Below are positions 12,901 to 25,300 of a stretch of 64,000 nt of DNA, piece after piece; positions within the stretch are counted from its first letter, which is position 1; the number at the start of each line of letters is the position of its first letter. The stretch comes from Burhinus oedicnemus (taxonomy: Eukaryota > Chordata > Aves > Charadriiformes > Burhinidae). The notes under the pieces are model-generated. The model worked only from the letters and a program-made list of their open reading frames with translations. It was not told the DNA's origin and ran no database searches. The DNA is taken from assembly GCA_008921705.1 (NCBI GenBank), contig VFFE01007605.1:1465738-1529737 (forward strand), given 5' to 3'. The position numbers and the translations under genes are program-made.

Positions 12901-15900
12901 GAAAACTGCCTGCGGTAATCCGTGCCCTTTCCCCACCAGGATTTGCTTAGCAGTGCCACAACAGACATCATGGAGCAAAGGTATTATCTCCATTTCTCTG
13001 CGGCCAGCTGTGTACATCGCTTATTCCTGGTTACCCTAGGTCATTCCCAAATACTACTTGCTTTGCTTCTTAAACTGGCAGTGCAGGACTGTGCCACGCT
13101 AAGGAAAACCAGGTTGTTCTAACCCAGACTTGCCTCTCGGCACAATGTGTTTGGGGTGTTACTGTCTATTTTTCTGCAGAATTTGAGGGGGGATTACAAC
13201 TGTGGTGGCTTTTTGTTAATCTGCAGTTGTAAATTCCCAGTGAACTCTTGTGTGTTTAAGTATGCTGGACAGTAGCATTTTCTTGAGAGAGGAGAAGAAA
13301 ATGTTCATTTCTGATGTTGGTTACCCTCCTTCCTGCAAGAAACATTTCTCTTAATTTTTTTTAAATGCCCCAGGAGGTAAGTTTAGTCTTTTGATCTCAG
13401 AAATGTTTGACGACTCATGTTACCAGCCTTTTGTTTGAAATGTGCTGGAAATAGTCCTATTATTTTGCCTTCAATTCTACCTTCCTTTCATAGTCCATTT
13501 TAACTTAATCGTGTAGATGTAGCATATCATTATACAATTTTCCCTCTACATGTCCGCTTAATGGCTTTTTACCCTTCTTAGTTCAAGGCGCTTTTTAATC
13601 AATCCTTCATCAATTTATTTTAAACATTCCTTTCCTCTACTTTTTTAGGAAAGGAGATAAGAAAATAAAAAGGCAAATGATATAATTGCAAACTTGGTTC
13701 TTTTGGCATCAAAGCTCTGGCTGGTGTCTTTGACAGAAAACCCGCAGGACTCCAGAGCCTGGTGTATGACAGCAATGCCTCCAGCAGCTCGGCACATTTG
13801 CATTCACGGCAGTATAATAACTGTTTTAGAAACAGTTTGGGGGAAATTTTGCTTTATTTTTTGCAGGAGTACTGCCCTGCCCTTGGACAGCTATTGCACA
13901 ACTTTGTGTTTCATGGCATGACAACTCACTTTGGTTTTAGTGTAATTCTTTACTAGTGGCTGTAGCAAAGACAGAGTGCAAAGGCTCGTGCTCCTGACCC
14001 CGTGCGTGGTGGTACGTGTCCCTCCTGGTTAAGAAGCAGCCGATGGAGAATGTCTTTCAAAATGTACCACTTGTTGTCTGACAGTATAGAGCTTACGTTA
14101 CCACCTACCAATCCCCTGTGCCATGAAATATATGATTGTATTAACTTCATAAAATTCCTGTATTGGGACTGAGTATGGTATGAAGCAGGGCAGGTAATTT
14201 GGCTTTTCCCTCTTTCAACATTCAGAATTTTTTTTGTCTTTAACTCCACTTGTATCGCTATACCCTCATACATAATGTATTCAGTTTCGAGCTGGCTGAA
14301 CATGGTCCCCTGAGTTAGAATTGATGCTACTTACAACCTAATAATCTAATGGGTTAGTCCCCCTGCGCAGAAGATGCTGGGGGTATGGGAATGAATCTCC
14401 TCCAGTCTTGGGGAAGTGAATCAGCACTTCCAAAGTAGTAGGAGGATTCCTGAAAGTGTTTCTGGGCTTCAGAGAAGCAAGAGAAGTGCATCGTCAAGCT
14501 TGGATGATGCACTCGCAACACTGTCATGTGCAGAGGAAGGAAAGGGGCGTCTGGATGCTGAGGGAGAGGATCCAGGTGCAGAGTCCAAACGGGTGAGAAG
14601 CTCAGGTTTGAAACCAGAGGAACTGCTTGGAGCCACTTATCTAGAAATGCAAGTAATGCTAATTCAACTGGAATTCTAAGGCTTTGAAGTCAAATATAAT
14701 TAGAAGTTCAGTTGGATTTGGATAGAAGTTTCTGGGCTGACACGTTTCTACAGAATGCTGTTTGCAATACAATCTTGTATTGCATGACCATCATCTGTGG
14801 TCCTTATAAGTAGTTCAGTTCTTAGATATTTGTTAATTATCAAAAAAGGACCAAAGTCTTTAACACATCCACAATCGGAGGTTTTGCGTTATGCGGTTTT
14901 GTACCCTGCTGCTGCTCTTGGGGAAGCAATAGGCTGGGTGTGATGAGAGTAGCACGGATGGTGCTGACACCGTGGTCACCGAGAAGCTTACCCAGAGTCT
15001 CCTCCAGAAGCTGGAGAAGGACTAATAGATCCCTCTCTGCTAACCCTTCGCTAGCACAGCATTTTGCTAAAGACTGTGTTGCTCGGGTAGAATTGCTGTG
15101 ATGTATTTCTCTGTTGCTGGATAGGGAAGGAAAGCTTTTTCATCTAACAAGAGGACGTTTCCTTGCTAATCAGCAAGGGGCTTGGTCAATCTCTAAATTC
15201 CTGGAACTGACTTTAAAGCGAGTGATAGGCATATGTTTGTGATTATTTTATGCCAGCATTATTTTGTAATGAGATTGTTGGCAGTAGCTGTTATTGGGAA
15301 TTTTCCCTGTATTAATTTAAACTGAGACTCATCAAATTAAATTTAACTAAGGGATGAGGTGCTCTGAGTTCAATACCCTTCCTCTCCTCCTTCCTCCGCT
15401 TCTACTCCCAGTCCCACATATAACGTGAGTCTCCAAGGCCCTTGGCCAGCAGCCGTGCTCCAGGCTCGGCAAAGTTTTCTCTTTTTGTGAGAACAAAAGC
15501 TGTAGTGAGCCCGGAGCAGTCCCCTCGGACTGGCAGCATGCACAGAACAGGCAACAGATGCTGGTATTTTTTGTAAACCCAAAACCTAATTATGCTTGGA
15601 GCAGTCCCACAGGTCTGGAAAAAAAACCCCAACCTGACTTACGGATTCTAGTCATCGCTGCTGGGTTTTAAAGCAGCAGAATATGTTTTTCAGTGATGCT
15701 CCCTCTCTTCAACCTCGGAAAAGCAGGCAAGAGCATTACCTGAGTGGGAACGATGGTGCTTTTGGTGCCTTCCCACCGCAGAGCTGCACACTGGGGCTCT
15801 CCACATTACCATGGGAAGCTGAATCCTCACTGGGGCATGAAATGGGGAACCTGGTGTTTAGCAGACATGCGGGTGAGGTCCCAAGAGCTTCACTTAGTAA

Positions 15901-17284
15901 ACGTTTAGGGCTGATAAAGCTGCTTCTGAAGTGCTTTTAAGGATATCTGTCATATTACAATGTCAAAATCCAGTGTAAATCTGAACAGCTTATTATTTTC
16001 ACAGTTTCTTAGCAGGTATTTCTTGTTTTCATTTATATTGAACAGATACATTATTCTTATCACAGTATCTGCCCTGCAAGCCTGGATAGCTGTAGAGCCT
16101 TGAACCTTTTCTGATCCAGGCTTCCAGAGACTCAGAGCCAAAAATATGAAAACTGTCTTTCAAGAAAACATAAATTATAAAGTGAATAACCATTTTTCCC
16201 CATCAGGATACAATTTGTGTACGCCTGAAGCAGGAAGAAAAACTACATAAAGGAGAGGCAAGGCATTCCCAGTGCCTCGAGAGGGCTCGCTGGCTCTGAT
16301 GAGCTTCCAGTTCAACTGGACTAACAGCCCACGGCAGCTTTTGGACAGCTTTTGTGTCTCTGCAGATTTCATCTTAGGTGCAAAAAGACTATTTATAGGT
16401 TTTGTTTTGCACATGGAGGCTAAAAGATTTATATTCTGTGTGCTCTGCTTGTGGATGATGGAGAGATGTTACAGCCTGTAGAAAAGTTTGTTTGAATTGC
16501 ACTTGCTAAACATATTAGCAACAAGTGGAAAGCAAAATAGTCCCTTGTGGGTGGAGGTGAGGTAAAGGAGTGTGGAAATAGGGCTCCCTGGGATAGCTGG
16601 GAGGTGTCCCTGTGTACTGGGGAGGTCTGAAAACCATGTGGAGTGGGCAACTCCTCCAGCACTGGGTGGACCTGGAGGCCTGAAAATGGCTTTTGACATG
16701 AGGTCTTTGGCAGAAGCATCTCCTCTTTCTTTGGAGGGGTTCAGGCCATTGAGAGTTGAGGCAGGGACTTGGATTTCAGAGGATAACGGCAGTTTGTAGA
16801 GGGGTGAACTCTGGAATTAGTAGACACTCCATGCTGATTGCGAATATGCTCTTTAGGCATTTGTTTACCCGGGAAAGCTGTGTGCGTGTGGCAATGTCTA
16901 TGGTAGTACTGTGGTTTGGATGAGAGCATGCTTTTGAAGCAAGTCCCCTGATTGTCTCCACTTCTTTTGCCTTGGTTTGCATTCCAGAGACATCTCTGCA
17001 TGCACAGAGCAGATTCCCTTCAAATGGCCCATGTAGCTGGACTATGCTCCAATGCTAACATGCATTTGGACAAGTGCTAGTCTGAAGCAAACCCCTGTAA
17101 CATCTGTAGTTTGGCCACTGGCCCCCAGCACCAGCTGTCCCCTGCTGCACATCCCATCCTAAAGCACTGCATTAGGAATAGCCTTGGCAAAGCTGCAGGA
17201 AAGCTAATGCTGAGACAACAGTTGGACAAAGCAGGATCAGTCTTTTTAGTACGCTGGCATGATTTGTTACAGCTGAATCCTTCC
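9949..17284. other. Unique non-coding sequence
   Basis: No gene is supported. The left part (to about 10.7 kb) is GC-richer and contains a G-rich stretch at 10306-10340 and an A14 run at 10451-10464. The remainder is mixed to AT-rich with no recognisable repeat. The longest frame (159 codons, 9901-10380 minus) lacks domain features and overlaps the exon candidate in another frame. Confidence 0.5.
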
Positions 17285-17495
17285 AGCAAATCCTTAAGAT
17301 TTCCAGCAGCTATAAGCTTTTTATAGCAAATCAGATTTTTGCACCCATCTGGTTGACTGGTTATAAACACACATCTCTCAAGTTGGCTTGTTAGGTTTTG
17401 TTGCTATTAAAAAGAAAACACAAAATGTGCAGTGGAGTATTCATCTGCATCTGCTTTTGATGACTTATGCCTCTTGCAAATGAACACAAATAACC
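17285..17495. repeat. Duplicated element, copy A
   Basis: This segment aligns in the same orientation with 18733-18955. In the best 57 bp, starting at the AGCTATAAGC of copy A, I count about 11 differences (roughly 80% identity). It includes the shared blocks GCTTTTTATAGCAA and CACCCATCTG. Similarity falls to perhaps 60-65% further on but keeps its order (TCATCTG, TGATGA, AAATGAAC blocks). There is no open frame and no match to repeats I know. It may be an anciently duplicated regulatory element or two copies of an unnamed ancient repeat. Confidence 0.7.
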
Positions 17496-18732
17496 AAGAA
17501 AATTGGTTTGCATGTGAAATCCTAAAGACGAAAGACAAGTACAACAAAGCAACAGGTTGGCATGTCGAAAACATCAAAGCAGGCTGACCATGATTGCTGC
17601 TTTGAGTCAAGCATTCTGGTACAATAAAGAGCTTATGGAAAATTGATAGGGAGCTGTTTGGTTTTTAGGGGTGCCAGGCATCCACCAGTCTTGTCAGGGT
17701 GATGTGCATCTGTATTTTGGCATCTGTATTCAAAATAAATCGATCTGGGCCTTCAGTATAAGCCTTCACTGAGGGATAAGCAATGCTAATTGATTTTCCT
17801 CCTCTCCTCTGAATCTAGCTAATTTAAGAAATGTCTTATTGATTGTGATTTTGGCAAGTTAAACTTGTGTTGTGTGCGCTGTGAACATAAGGAGAACAGT
17901 TTGCCATTAAGGGCTGTGGTCAGTGGTAGTGTGTTGCTATTCGCACAGTGTGAGTAAAGAGGAGTGCTCTACTTACTGCTCCCTCTTACTCGGTTGTTAA
18001 CATTTTTATTGCTTTCATGCCTTATTGTAGGTATTTTGGATTAATTCAATGATTATGGTGACAAAGGGTCTAAAGCATTTTTGCCTTTAAAATCTATCAG
18101 CATAGCTACAACACAATCACAGCAGATTTAGGAGATCTCAACACTGGTTCATGATATAGCCCAGACATAAGACTTATGACATAGCTGTAAACCTGTTCTG
18201 GGCTATGTCTAAGTCCCACTGTGTTCCATAAAACTACAAATTTCTCCAGTTTAATGCACAGAAAGGATACATCTGCCTCTCTGACCAGTGCAGTGCCAAT
18301 GGGGAATAATCTGGGTTTGGTTTGCTGTGGCTTGGTTAGTCTGGATGCCTCATCTTTGGGTGATAGTTGATATTAACCTCTCCTCCAGCATGTGTATGGT
18401 TTTGGAGCACTTGAAGTAGGGAGCCTTTGATGCTCCAATACAATTTATTGTAAGAATGTTATTTCCACGAGGTAATGAAATCAATGGAATGAACGATTAA
18501 TGTTTAAACCTCTGTCTTTCCTATCCCCACTCCACCCACCTCTGCGTAAGAGGGGAATTTGGAGGAATTCAAGACAAATGTGGTCTGGAAGTGTACAGCT
18601 TCTGGCTAGCTGCCAGCAGCTGTGCTTTAAGACTCATCACCTGTAGGATGTAAAACGCTGAAGAGAGACTGCCACATATAATGTGAAGTCTTTGAAGGGG
18701 GAATACGCTTTGCAGTATAGACAACTCTTTCC
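17496..18732. other. Spacer between the two copies of the duplicated element
   Basis: About 1.2 kb of unique sequence without a gene. It includes a small inverted repeat at 18156-18206. I see no clear duplication of this spacer itself, so the duplicated unit appears limited to about 210 bp. Confidence 0.5.
18156..18206. repeat. Inverted repeat with internal palindrome
   Basis: Perfect 10-bp arms ATAGCCCAGA (18156-18165) and TCTGGGCTAT (18197-18206) enclose 31 bp. That interval starts with the 13-bp palindrome CATAAGACTTATG (18166-18178). It could form a short hairpin. Nothing indicates a processed RNA. Confidence 0.7.
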
Positions 18733-18955
18733 ACGGAGCCGTTCAGACTGCTTGGCAGTTACGAGCTTTTTATAGCAAGTCAAATTTCTTCACCCATCTG
18801 CTTGTCTGCTTATGAAAATGTATCCCTCTGGTGCGCTTGTTACATTTCATTACTGTTAAATAAAATAAAAAGTCAACATACCTTGCCCACTGGTTTAGTC
18901 ATCTGTATCCACTTCTGATGAACTGCATCTCCTATAAAATGAACTCACAGATGCT
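18733..18955. repeat. Duplicated element, copy B
   Basis: This is the partner of the copy at 17285-17495, in direct orientation with an offset of about 1449 bp at the best-matching block. The GCTTTTTATAGCAA and CACCCATCTG blocks are kept. Downstream the sequence continues into an AT-rich stretch (to about 19200) that contains CATTAATGATGAG and similar homeodomain-type words. Confidence 0.7.
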
Positions 18956-20639
18956 CTGGATGCAAATATTACCCCCTCTTACAGCTTCCAGGCCTCTAAT
19001 AACAAAATCAACTTCATTAATGATGAGTATAAAGGTAATGCACACCAAACAGAACAGCCGCACTGGGAAACCTTCCAAGTGGAAATGTGATGGATACATG
19101 ATGCAGATGTTGTCTTTCATGAACAATTACATTTCCCCTGATTACACTTTCTTGAGAAGGAAAAGTAGAAAAGGAAGCAGTATTATTAATAGTCAGCTTT
19201 ATTTCTGATTGCTTAAGTGCCTTTACTAAGATAAGATTTGGTAAAAGAAGTCAGTAAAAACATTTGAGCAGAAATGTTAGACAGAAATTTACTTAGGCCT
19301 CAGACATTCTGTATATCAAATAAATCTCATGCTGTAGCAATCATCTGCAACGCCTTTGGGTTGGTCCTCTCCTTGTGGGAGAAAGAGGAGCATAACGGCC
19401 CTGATCTCTAGGGACAGCCTCAATAGCTTGCTCTAATTTTGTCTTGTGGACTTTAAGGTCTTAAAAATTAAGAACACGTTTTATTACACTGTGTATAAAC
19501 AGCCAACCCCCAGTGGGAAAGTTAATTAAAATGGCTAATGCATCATATTACCGATCATCTGAGTAGTGCTCAGTGATATCTGATCTATGGCCTCCTGAAC
19601 ATAATTCAGGTTGTACAGATGAAGGTGCGTCCAGAGAGCGAGACTTGGAAGATGCTCTTAGTCGTAGGTTCATCATGTGTTAAAATACAAACATTTGTTG
19701 TAAAGACAGAAATGTCTAGGGTCTAGTCCAATACCATGCTAAAGAATAAGACACAGCTAGTGAAACTGTGCCTTAGATTAAATACTAATCCTTTCCCCTT
19801 TCCTTTTTCCTTTGTCTTTCCCTGTATCTAATTATTTTCAAGTTTCCAGGCCCACTTGCTTGAGGTTAAAAGGGCTCAATTTCATTCTGTTTTTCTTTCT
19901 GTACCTTTCCATCATCTTAATGGTTTTTATTTTTTCTTTTTTTTTTTTTCCTTTGCTGGCATTTTCTTAGCTGGTTGGTGGCTGAAGTGGATTGTTAAAA
20001 ACAGATTTTACAGCTTATATATAGATGCTAATATCCACTCACACTGGCTTCAAATCCCACTTTAGGGGGAGCGTGTTCTGCCTCCCTGTGCTTCCTCATC
20101 ATCTTATTTGGGAGCAGTGTCCTCTCCATCCCAAGCTGGTTTGCAGCTAATCAGCTGCCACAATTCTGTGGCTGGTAAAGTGTTTCTCATGGGTATTTAA
20201 TTTAAAAAGCATAGTGGTTTTCCTTCAGTATGACACACAAGTAGAGGGGATACTGTGTGAATGCAAGATGGTGCCCTATATTCCTTTTTTTCCAAGGAAA
20301 AGTCTCTGTGCCCAATCCAGTCATCTAGGTGCTGCTTACAGGACACTCAGTTTTATTTAGCTGGATTTATTATAAAGTTCTTACCCTGGGCTGTGGGCAC
20401 AAGCACACACCTTGAAACCAGGCAGTACTACAAGTCAGTACTACAGTACATAAACGTACCCAGCCTCCCCAAATAAACACCCGTTTTTCCTTTAAATAAC
20501 CCTCCCATTATAAAGTAATGATTGAAGCCGTGGTCTCTTCATAAGCAGCTGATGCCACAGTCCTGCTCTGTGATGAATTCTGGTATGGTAACTCCCTTTC
20601 TGCAGGGGGTATCTTAGAAAGCTATGACTGCGCTCGATC
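18956..20639. other. Unique non-coding sequence
   Basis: No supported gene. A T-rich stretch lies at 19926-19950 and a small CAGTACTACA direct repeat near 20423-20445. The 96-codon frame at 18918-19208 overlaps copy B and has no recognisable features. Confidence 0.5.
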
Positions 20640-20718
20640 TGTTTATTTATAGGATCAAAATTAATGTAGTGTGGATGAAAAACATGTTTATTTATAGGAT
20701 TGTGACTAATGTAGTGTG
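20640..20718. repeat. Imperfect tandem repeat, two units 45 bp apart
   Basis: Unit 1 (20640-20673) and unit 2 (20685-20718) share TGTTTATTTATAGGAT and TAATGTAGTGTG with a few differences between those blocks. They are separated by 11 bp. This is a local duplication within unique sequence. Confidence 0.85.
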
Positions 20719-22246
20719 TGCATTCTACATCAGTAAACATTAATGAATATTCCTCTGTGTGAGGCTGTGTAAGTGACTCAACGGTTGTGCTGTTCCCACA
20801 CGAGAAAGCCGGGCGCTGCAGCGGTGGCACAAGGTAATTTTGGCTCCATCACAGGACCCCATGTACCGTACCCATTACAGAGGCCAGAAGCCAATTTTTC
20901 TGTAGTGAATAATATAATCATAATAATAGGACTTGGGGTACTGAAATGTTTGTTGAGATTAGCTAAGGCTGACGTTAAACCTGTGGGATGGCACTGATAG
21001 TACAGAATCCATTTTTTTCATGTAGTGCCCTTCAGATTTAAGGTATTTCTAAGTGCTTGACAAATAATTGAAATCCTGAGTGTTTGGGGACTACAATAGC
21101 CATTATACCAGTCATTGTGAAATGAGATGAAAACAGCGAAGGACCTGAAAGAAACCCTATAAACAATGATAACTTAGCACCACCGCCACGAGGTAACCCA
21201 GTCGCTCTACCTCAACCTAGTCCTTGCCCTATTTGCCTGCATGCAGTAGATGACCGGGATCCTCAGTGCTGTGTGTGCAGAGCTCAAAGGGACAGCCGAG
21301 GCCAAGAATCCACCATGCTCTTTAGGCATAAAGATCCTACTGGTGGCTCTTCACCTCTGAAGACCTTGAAGCACTTGCGCAAGAGCGAGTGTAACCTCTT
21401 CGGCAGAGTAAGGAATTGAAATACAAAGTGCAAGGACCAACTTGGGATTGTGGTATTTTTGTTTTCACTTATCTGCTGCTTTAATTGCAAGGCACCTGCT
21501 GTGCCTTTTGTGTGCTTACTTTCCCTCTGCTAGTGGGTGCAGCGTATCTAAAACATGCTGTGCTAGGATGTGTTTCCATAGGATGTCCAGCATGTGCAGA
21601 GGCTGCAGGCCACGAGTAACTACCCTCTACCTTGGGAAACCTTTGGGAGGAGTGAAGGGACTAGTCACCTCCTCCTTTGGAGGTTTGTAAAGTTTTCTCT
21701 CCGATCCTTCTTGTAATTCTTCTCTAGGTACTTATTCCATATGCATTCCAGAAACTCGTGTTCTTTGGCACATTCAGGATGACCTACCTCTTAAAGGCTC
21801 TCAAAAATCAACACAAAAATTTGTTAAAAAAATAAAAACAAGTGCTCACTGATATGGGAAAAATAACCACAATATAATAGGCAAAGAAAACATATCATGA
21901 CATATATTCAGGCAACAGGCTTTTCCTGCAGGTGTTTTTCCATCTGTTGGAAGAGCAAGTAGAAGTGAGTTACTTCTTTGGATCTGAATCCTGCCTGCAG
22001 AGGTTATATTTGTTGGTGCAAGAGCCCAAAATGAGGGAAAGCGGCAATGTTTGTCCTTTACGGTTTATGATACGCTGCACTTTTCAATCTTTCCTGAGAA
22101 GGATGGCCAGAACCACCAGCTCTTGGGGGATTTTTGGTTCCATGCGGATGAGCAGGGCATGGTTTGCCACAGCTCTGTGTAACGCCCCTGTTAGCTGAGC
22201 TAGATCATGCCTGTGGAGCTGGTCGTGCCAAGCTCTACGGCATCTT
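20719..22246. other. Unique non-coding sequence
   Basis: No gene or clear repeat. A phrase near 21046-21066 (CTAAGTGCTTGACAAATAATTG) vaguely recalls the 3' ends of ancient SINE/LINE families but is too weak to call. Confidence 0.45.
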
Positions 22247-22330
22247 CATTTTATACAGAAGTCTTGGCAATGCAGGAAAAAGAAATTACAGAAAATCCAG
22301 ATAGCTGAACTGGAATTTGAATAAAACACC
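22247..22330 (-). repeat. Possible MIR remnant, very diverged
   Basis: Plus-strand words appear in the order expected for a reverse-oriented MIR: CATTTTATACAGA, then AAATTACAG, then ATAGCTGAACTGGAATTTGAA (compare CATTTTACAGA and GAGCTGGGATTCGAA). Each match is imperfect, and chance is a real alternative. Confidence 0.3.
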
Positions 22331-25300
22331 ATAAAGCACAGTTGCATTCCTCTGCTTGCATCAGAGGCTGACAACGACAATGAGATGTGAAGGTCTCATC
22401 CCAAACGACGTTCCTCTTGGCTCAGCACCCCCCTGCTATTGCTGTGCAATGCGAATGCCGGTGCAGGAATGGCACCCGAGGGCTTCCAGCCTCCAGGCAA
22501 GAACTGCTGTGGGAGCTCTTCTGTGGCTTTCCCTTACCCTGACAGCTCCCCTTACGGCTTTCCAGCCACCCTACATGTTTAAATTCCTCAAACAGTTTTG
22601 CGCACAGCTCCTGCAAATTCATCTAAATGCAGGAGCGCCTCTGCACACCTTCTCTGTCTGCTTCGGGCTGTCACGCACAGGCTCCGCGCCGGTACAAAGT
22701 GCAGTCATAGCATAAAATATGCTGACAATCCTGCCTCCGAACCACGCCGGTGCAGGTGATTAACAAGCTTCCCCAGTATCGCTTTACTGTGCTCGCTGGT
22801 CTGTCTGCACAGATAGAGGGTGGTGGGGTGGGGGGGGAAAGAGAGGGCAATAGGGACTGGTCTTGAAAATACAGGGCAGGGGCACGTTCTGTGTCTGACA
22901 GAATAAACGGATGTGTTTGTGCATCAAATATTGGCTGAGGGAACCCCATCATGTCCTCTCTGGCTGAAAGGGAGAAGCATCTTTGGCTGTGCCTTGTAGG
23001 TGACCTTGGGGTGTGGTCTGCAAAGGTGTCTGGCTGGCAAATGCAGCCTGGGATGGCGGACGTGTCCTTTGTGTACCCTTTTGAGGAGGCTTTAAGCCAC
23101 ACCTTGCTCTGGCCTGTTCCTGCCTCTTCCTCGCTCCCTCCCAACTTGTCGCATCCTTACTAAACCCTCCCAAGTGTGAAATGGGGAAGGAGCCCACTCT
23201 GCTGGAGCTGGTTCTCTCGGCATGACCTTACTTGGGAGCTTTGGGGTTGTAAAGGGAACGGATTGTGCTGGGAAAGTAGTTCTGGTCCCTGGCCACAATT
23301 TTGGAAATAAGACAGAGAGCTTCCTGCAGGCTACTTTATTAGATAACCTAGCAAGAACAAAAGCTACCAGCCAGGGAGTGTGCTGCTTCGGAGCCTCAAA
23401 AGAGCTCCTTCCCGGGGTTCTGTGTAACGTCACCACGCTTCATTATTCCCTGTTAATATTTTATCAAGCAGAAGAAGAAAGTTTCCCTTTGAAGTTATAC
23501 ACTAGTAAATCAGCTTCTTATTATGGCATTAAAATAGTGACAGTTTTGCTTGGGGGAAAGGGAGGCAGGCAGCCCAGCTATAAATACTGTATTGGAGCGG
23601 TTAATAACGTTAGGAATAAGCAAGTGCTACAAACTAGAAATTTACTTTCTGTGGCCCCTAAAGCTGAACCTGCAACAGCTCTGATCTTGTTAGTTCGTTC
23701 TTTCATCCTTTCTGAGCCTAATGCAAACCCTTGAGGGAGCACTTCAGGGCTAGCTGGTACCGAGTACTAAGGTACCATAAAAAAGAACATTTTCAGGATG
23801 ATGTGCTGGGCTAGCTGGGAACAGAGACGGAAACATACTGGTCTCATACCTAACTTTTTCTATCAATTACTGTAATATGGGAAACTGTGTATAAATCTTT
23901 ATTGTGTAGTTACAGCTGGCCAGGCTAAAAGCCTGTCTGGGAAAAAAATCTCTTTCCTAGTGGACACTAAGGAAAGCACTTTGTCTGCTAAGTATAATAA
24001 AAACTGACCATCACACAGTGTTGTAAAGATGAAAAGTGCTGTAAATGTGTCACTATCTGTTATGTGGTTTATATGAGAGATTTGCAGCCATCAAGAGAAG
24101 CTGCCCATAGGGAGTACATTGGGAATTTGGGAAAGGGGATTGTACTTACAAGAGGATTGGACGTACAGATCCCGGTGTAATCCTTCCCATGAAACACTTT
24201 TTTGAAATCTCTGTTATCGGTAGCAAGAGAGTACAATCTAAATACAGACCCATTTGATCTGCAGGGTTATCTCTATTTCCAGGATCAAAATAGGTCTCAG
24301 CAGGACACTTCAGCTGTAATCACAGAGAGGGAGTCGGGAAACCCCCTCGCTCTCCGGGTCAGTGCGGACACCATTACCGAGATGGAACAAAAATTTGATT
24401 CATTTGCTTGAGTAGGCAGGAAAAAAAATTAGGCAGCCTTTACTAAAAACTAGTTGTCCAAGCAGTGTTTTGCAATGAAATCTCTTTTGATGGGTTTTGC
24501 TGAAAAGAAAACTTCATGCTGATCAGCTGATGGCAGGTCTAATTTCATCTCGTTTTCCCTCAGGAGTCCTTGCCTGCCCCATTCCATTATCCCTTTGCAA
24601 TTTTTTCATTTGGGAAGGACTTTTTTCGTCATCGCCTTTGTAACTACATGCTTGCATAGCTACTGGCACAACCTCAAGTGGATCTGTCAATAATGACTAT
24701 CTCTTAAACTGCTAACAAAGAGATGTCCTGTGCCGGCACGGCAAAGTGCCTGGGTGTCTCAGACCTGCTGCTGTTCCCTGCCAAAGCTCCTGCCCCTTTC
24801 CAGCCCAGGTGAGACCCCTGCTCTTTCCTGGCTCTCCCCAGCATTACTCTGGGCAGAAAAAACAATGTCATTATGCTGATTTCACCTGCGTCTTCAAAGG
24901 TTTCTCACGTTTAGAGCTACAAGCTTGGCATGTCTTATCCCTAATCATGTCTAGCTAATGATTTATCCTCAACAAAAATGAAGTGAACAAGGTAACCCTT
25001 TAAGTTAATAACTTAAGGAATCAATAATAATGCTAGATACCATGATTTTCTTTCTGCTTTGAAATTTGGCTTAGCGAACTGTGTACCTTCAGCTCCTCTG
25101 CTAGAAAATGGCTAGAAGATCCCCTTTGAAGTGACGGGCTGTTTTATGGTTTTTTATCTGTTAATAGTATTTATAATCTAATGGAGAACAACTTTCCCAA
25201 TCTGTTTGAAATATTTCCAAGCTGCTTATCATGATATAGCATTATAATCCAGCACTAATTCACATTAGCCAAGGGTTGGATTTCAATTAATAGTTGCAAT

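Noticed and set aside
12970..13060. Possible reverse-oriented MIR (GGTATTATCTCCATTTCTCT)
   Set aside because: It matches only the GGTATTATTATCCCCATTTT word. The rest of the element cannot be followed.
23222..23734. 170-codon open frame on the plus strand
   Set aside because: It shows no domain, signal peptide, membrane segment or recognisable family, its codon bias is mixed, and there is no splice or promoter context. One frame of this length is expected by chance across six frames of 64 kb.
24018..24060. Phrase GTTGTAAAGATGAAAAGTGC resembling MIR or L3-type 3' ends
   Set aside because: Only one short block matches, with no supporting block in order upstream.
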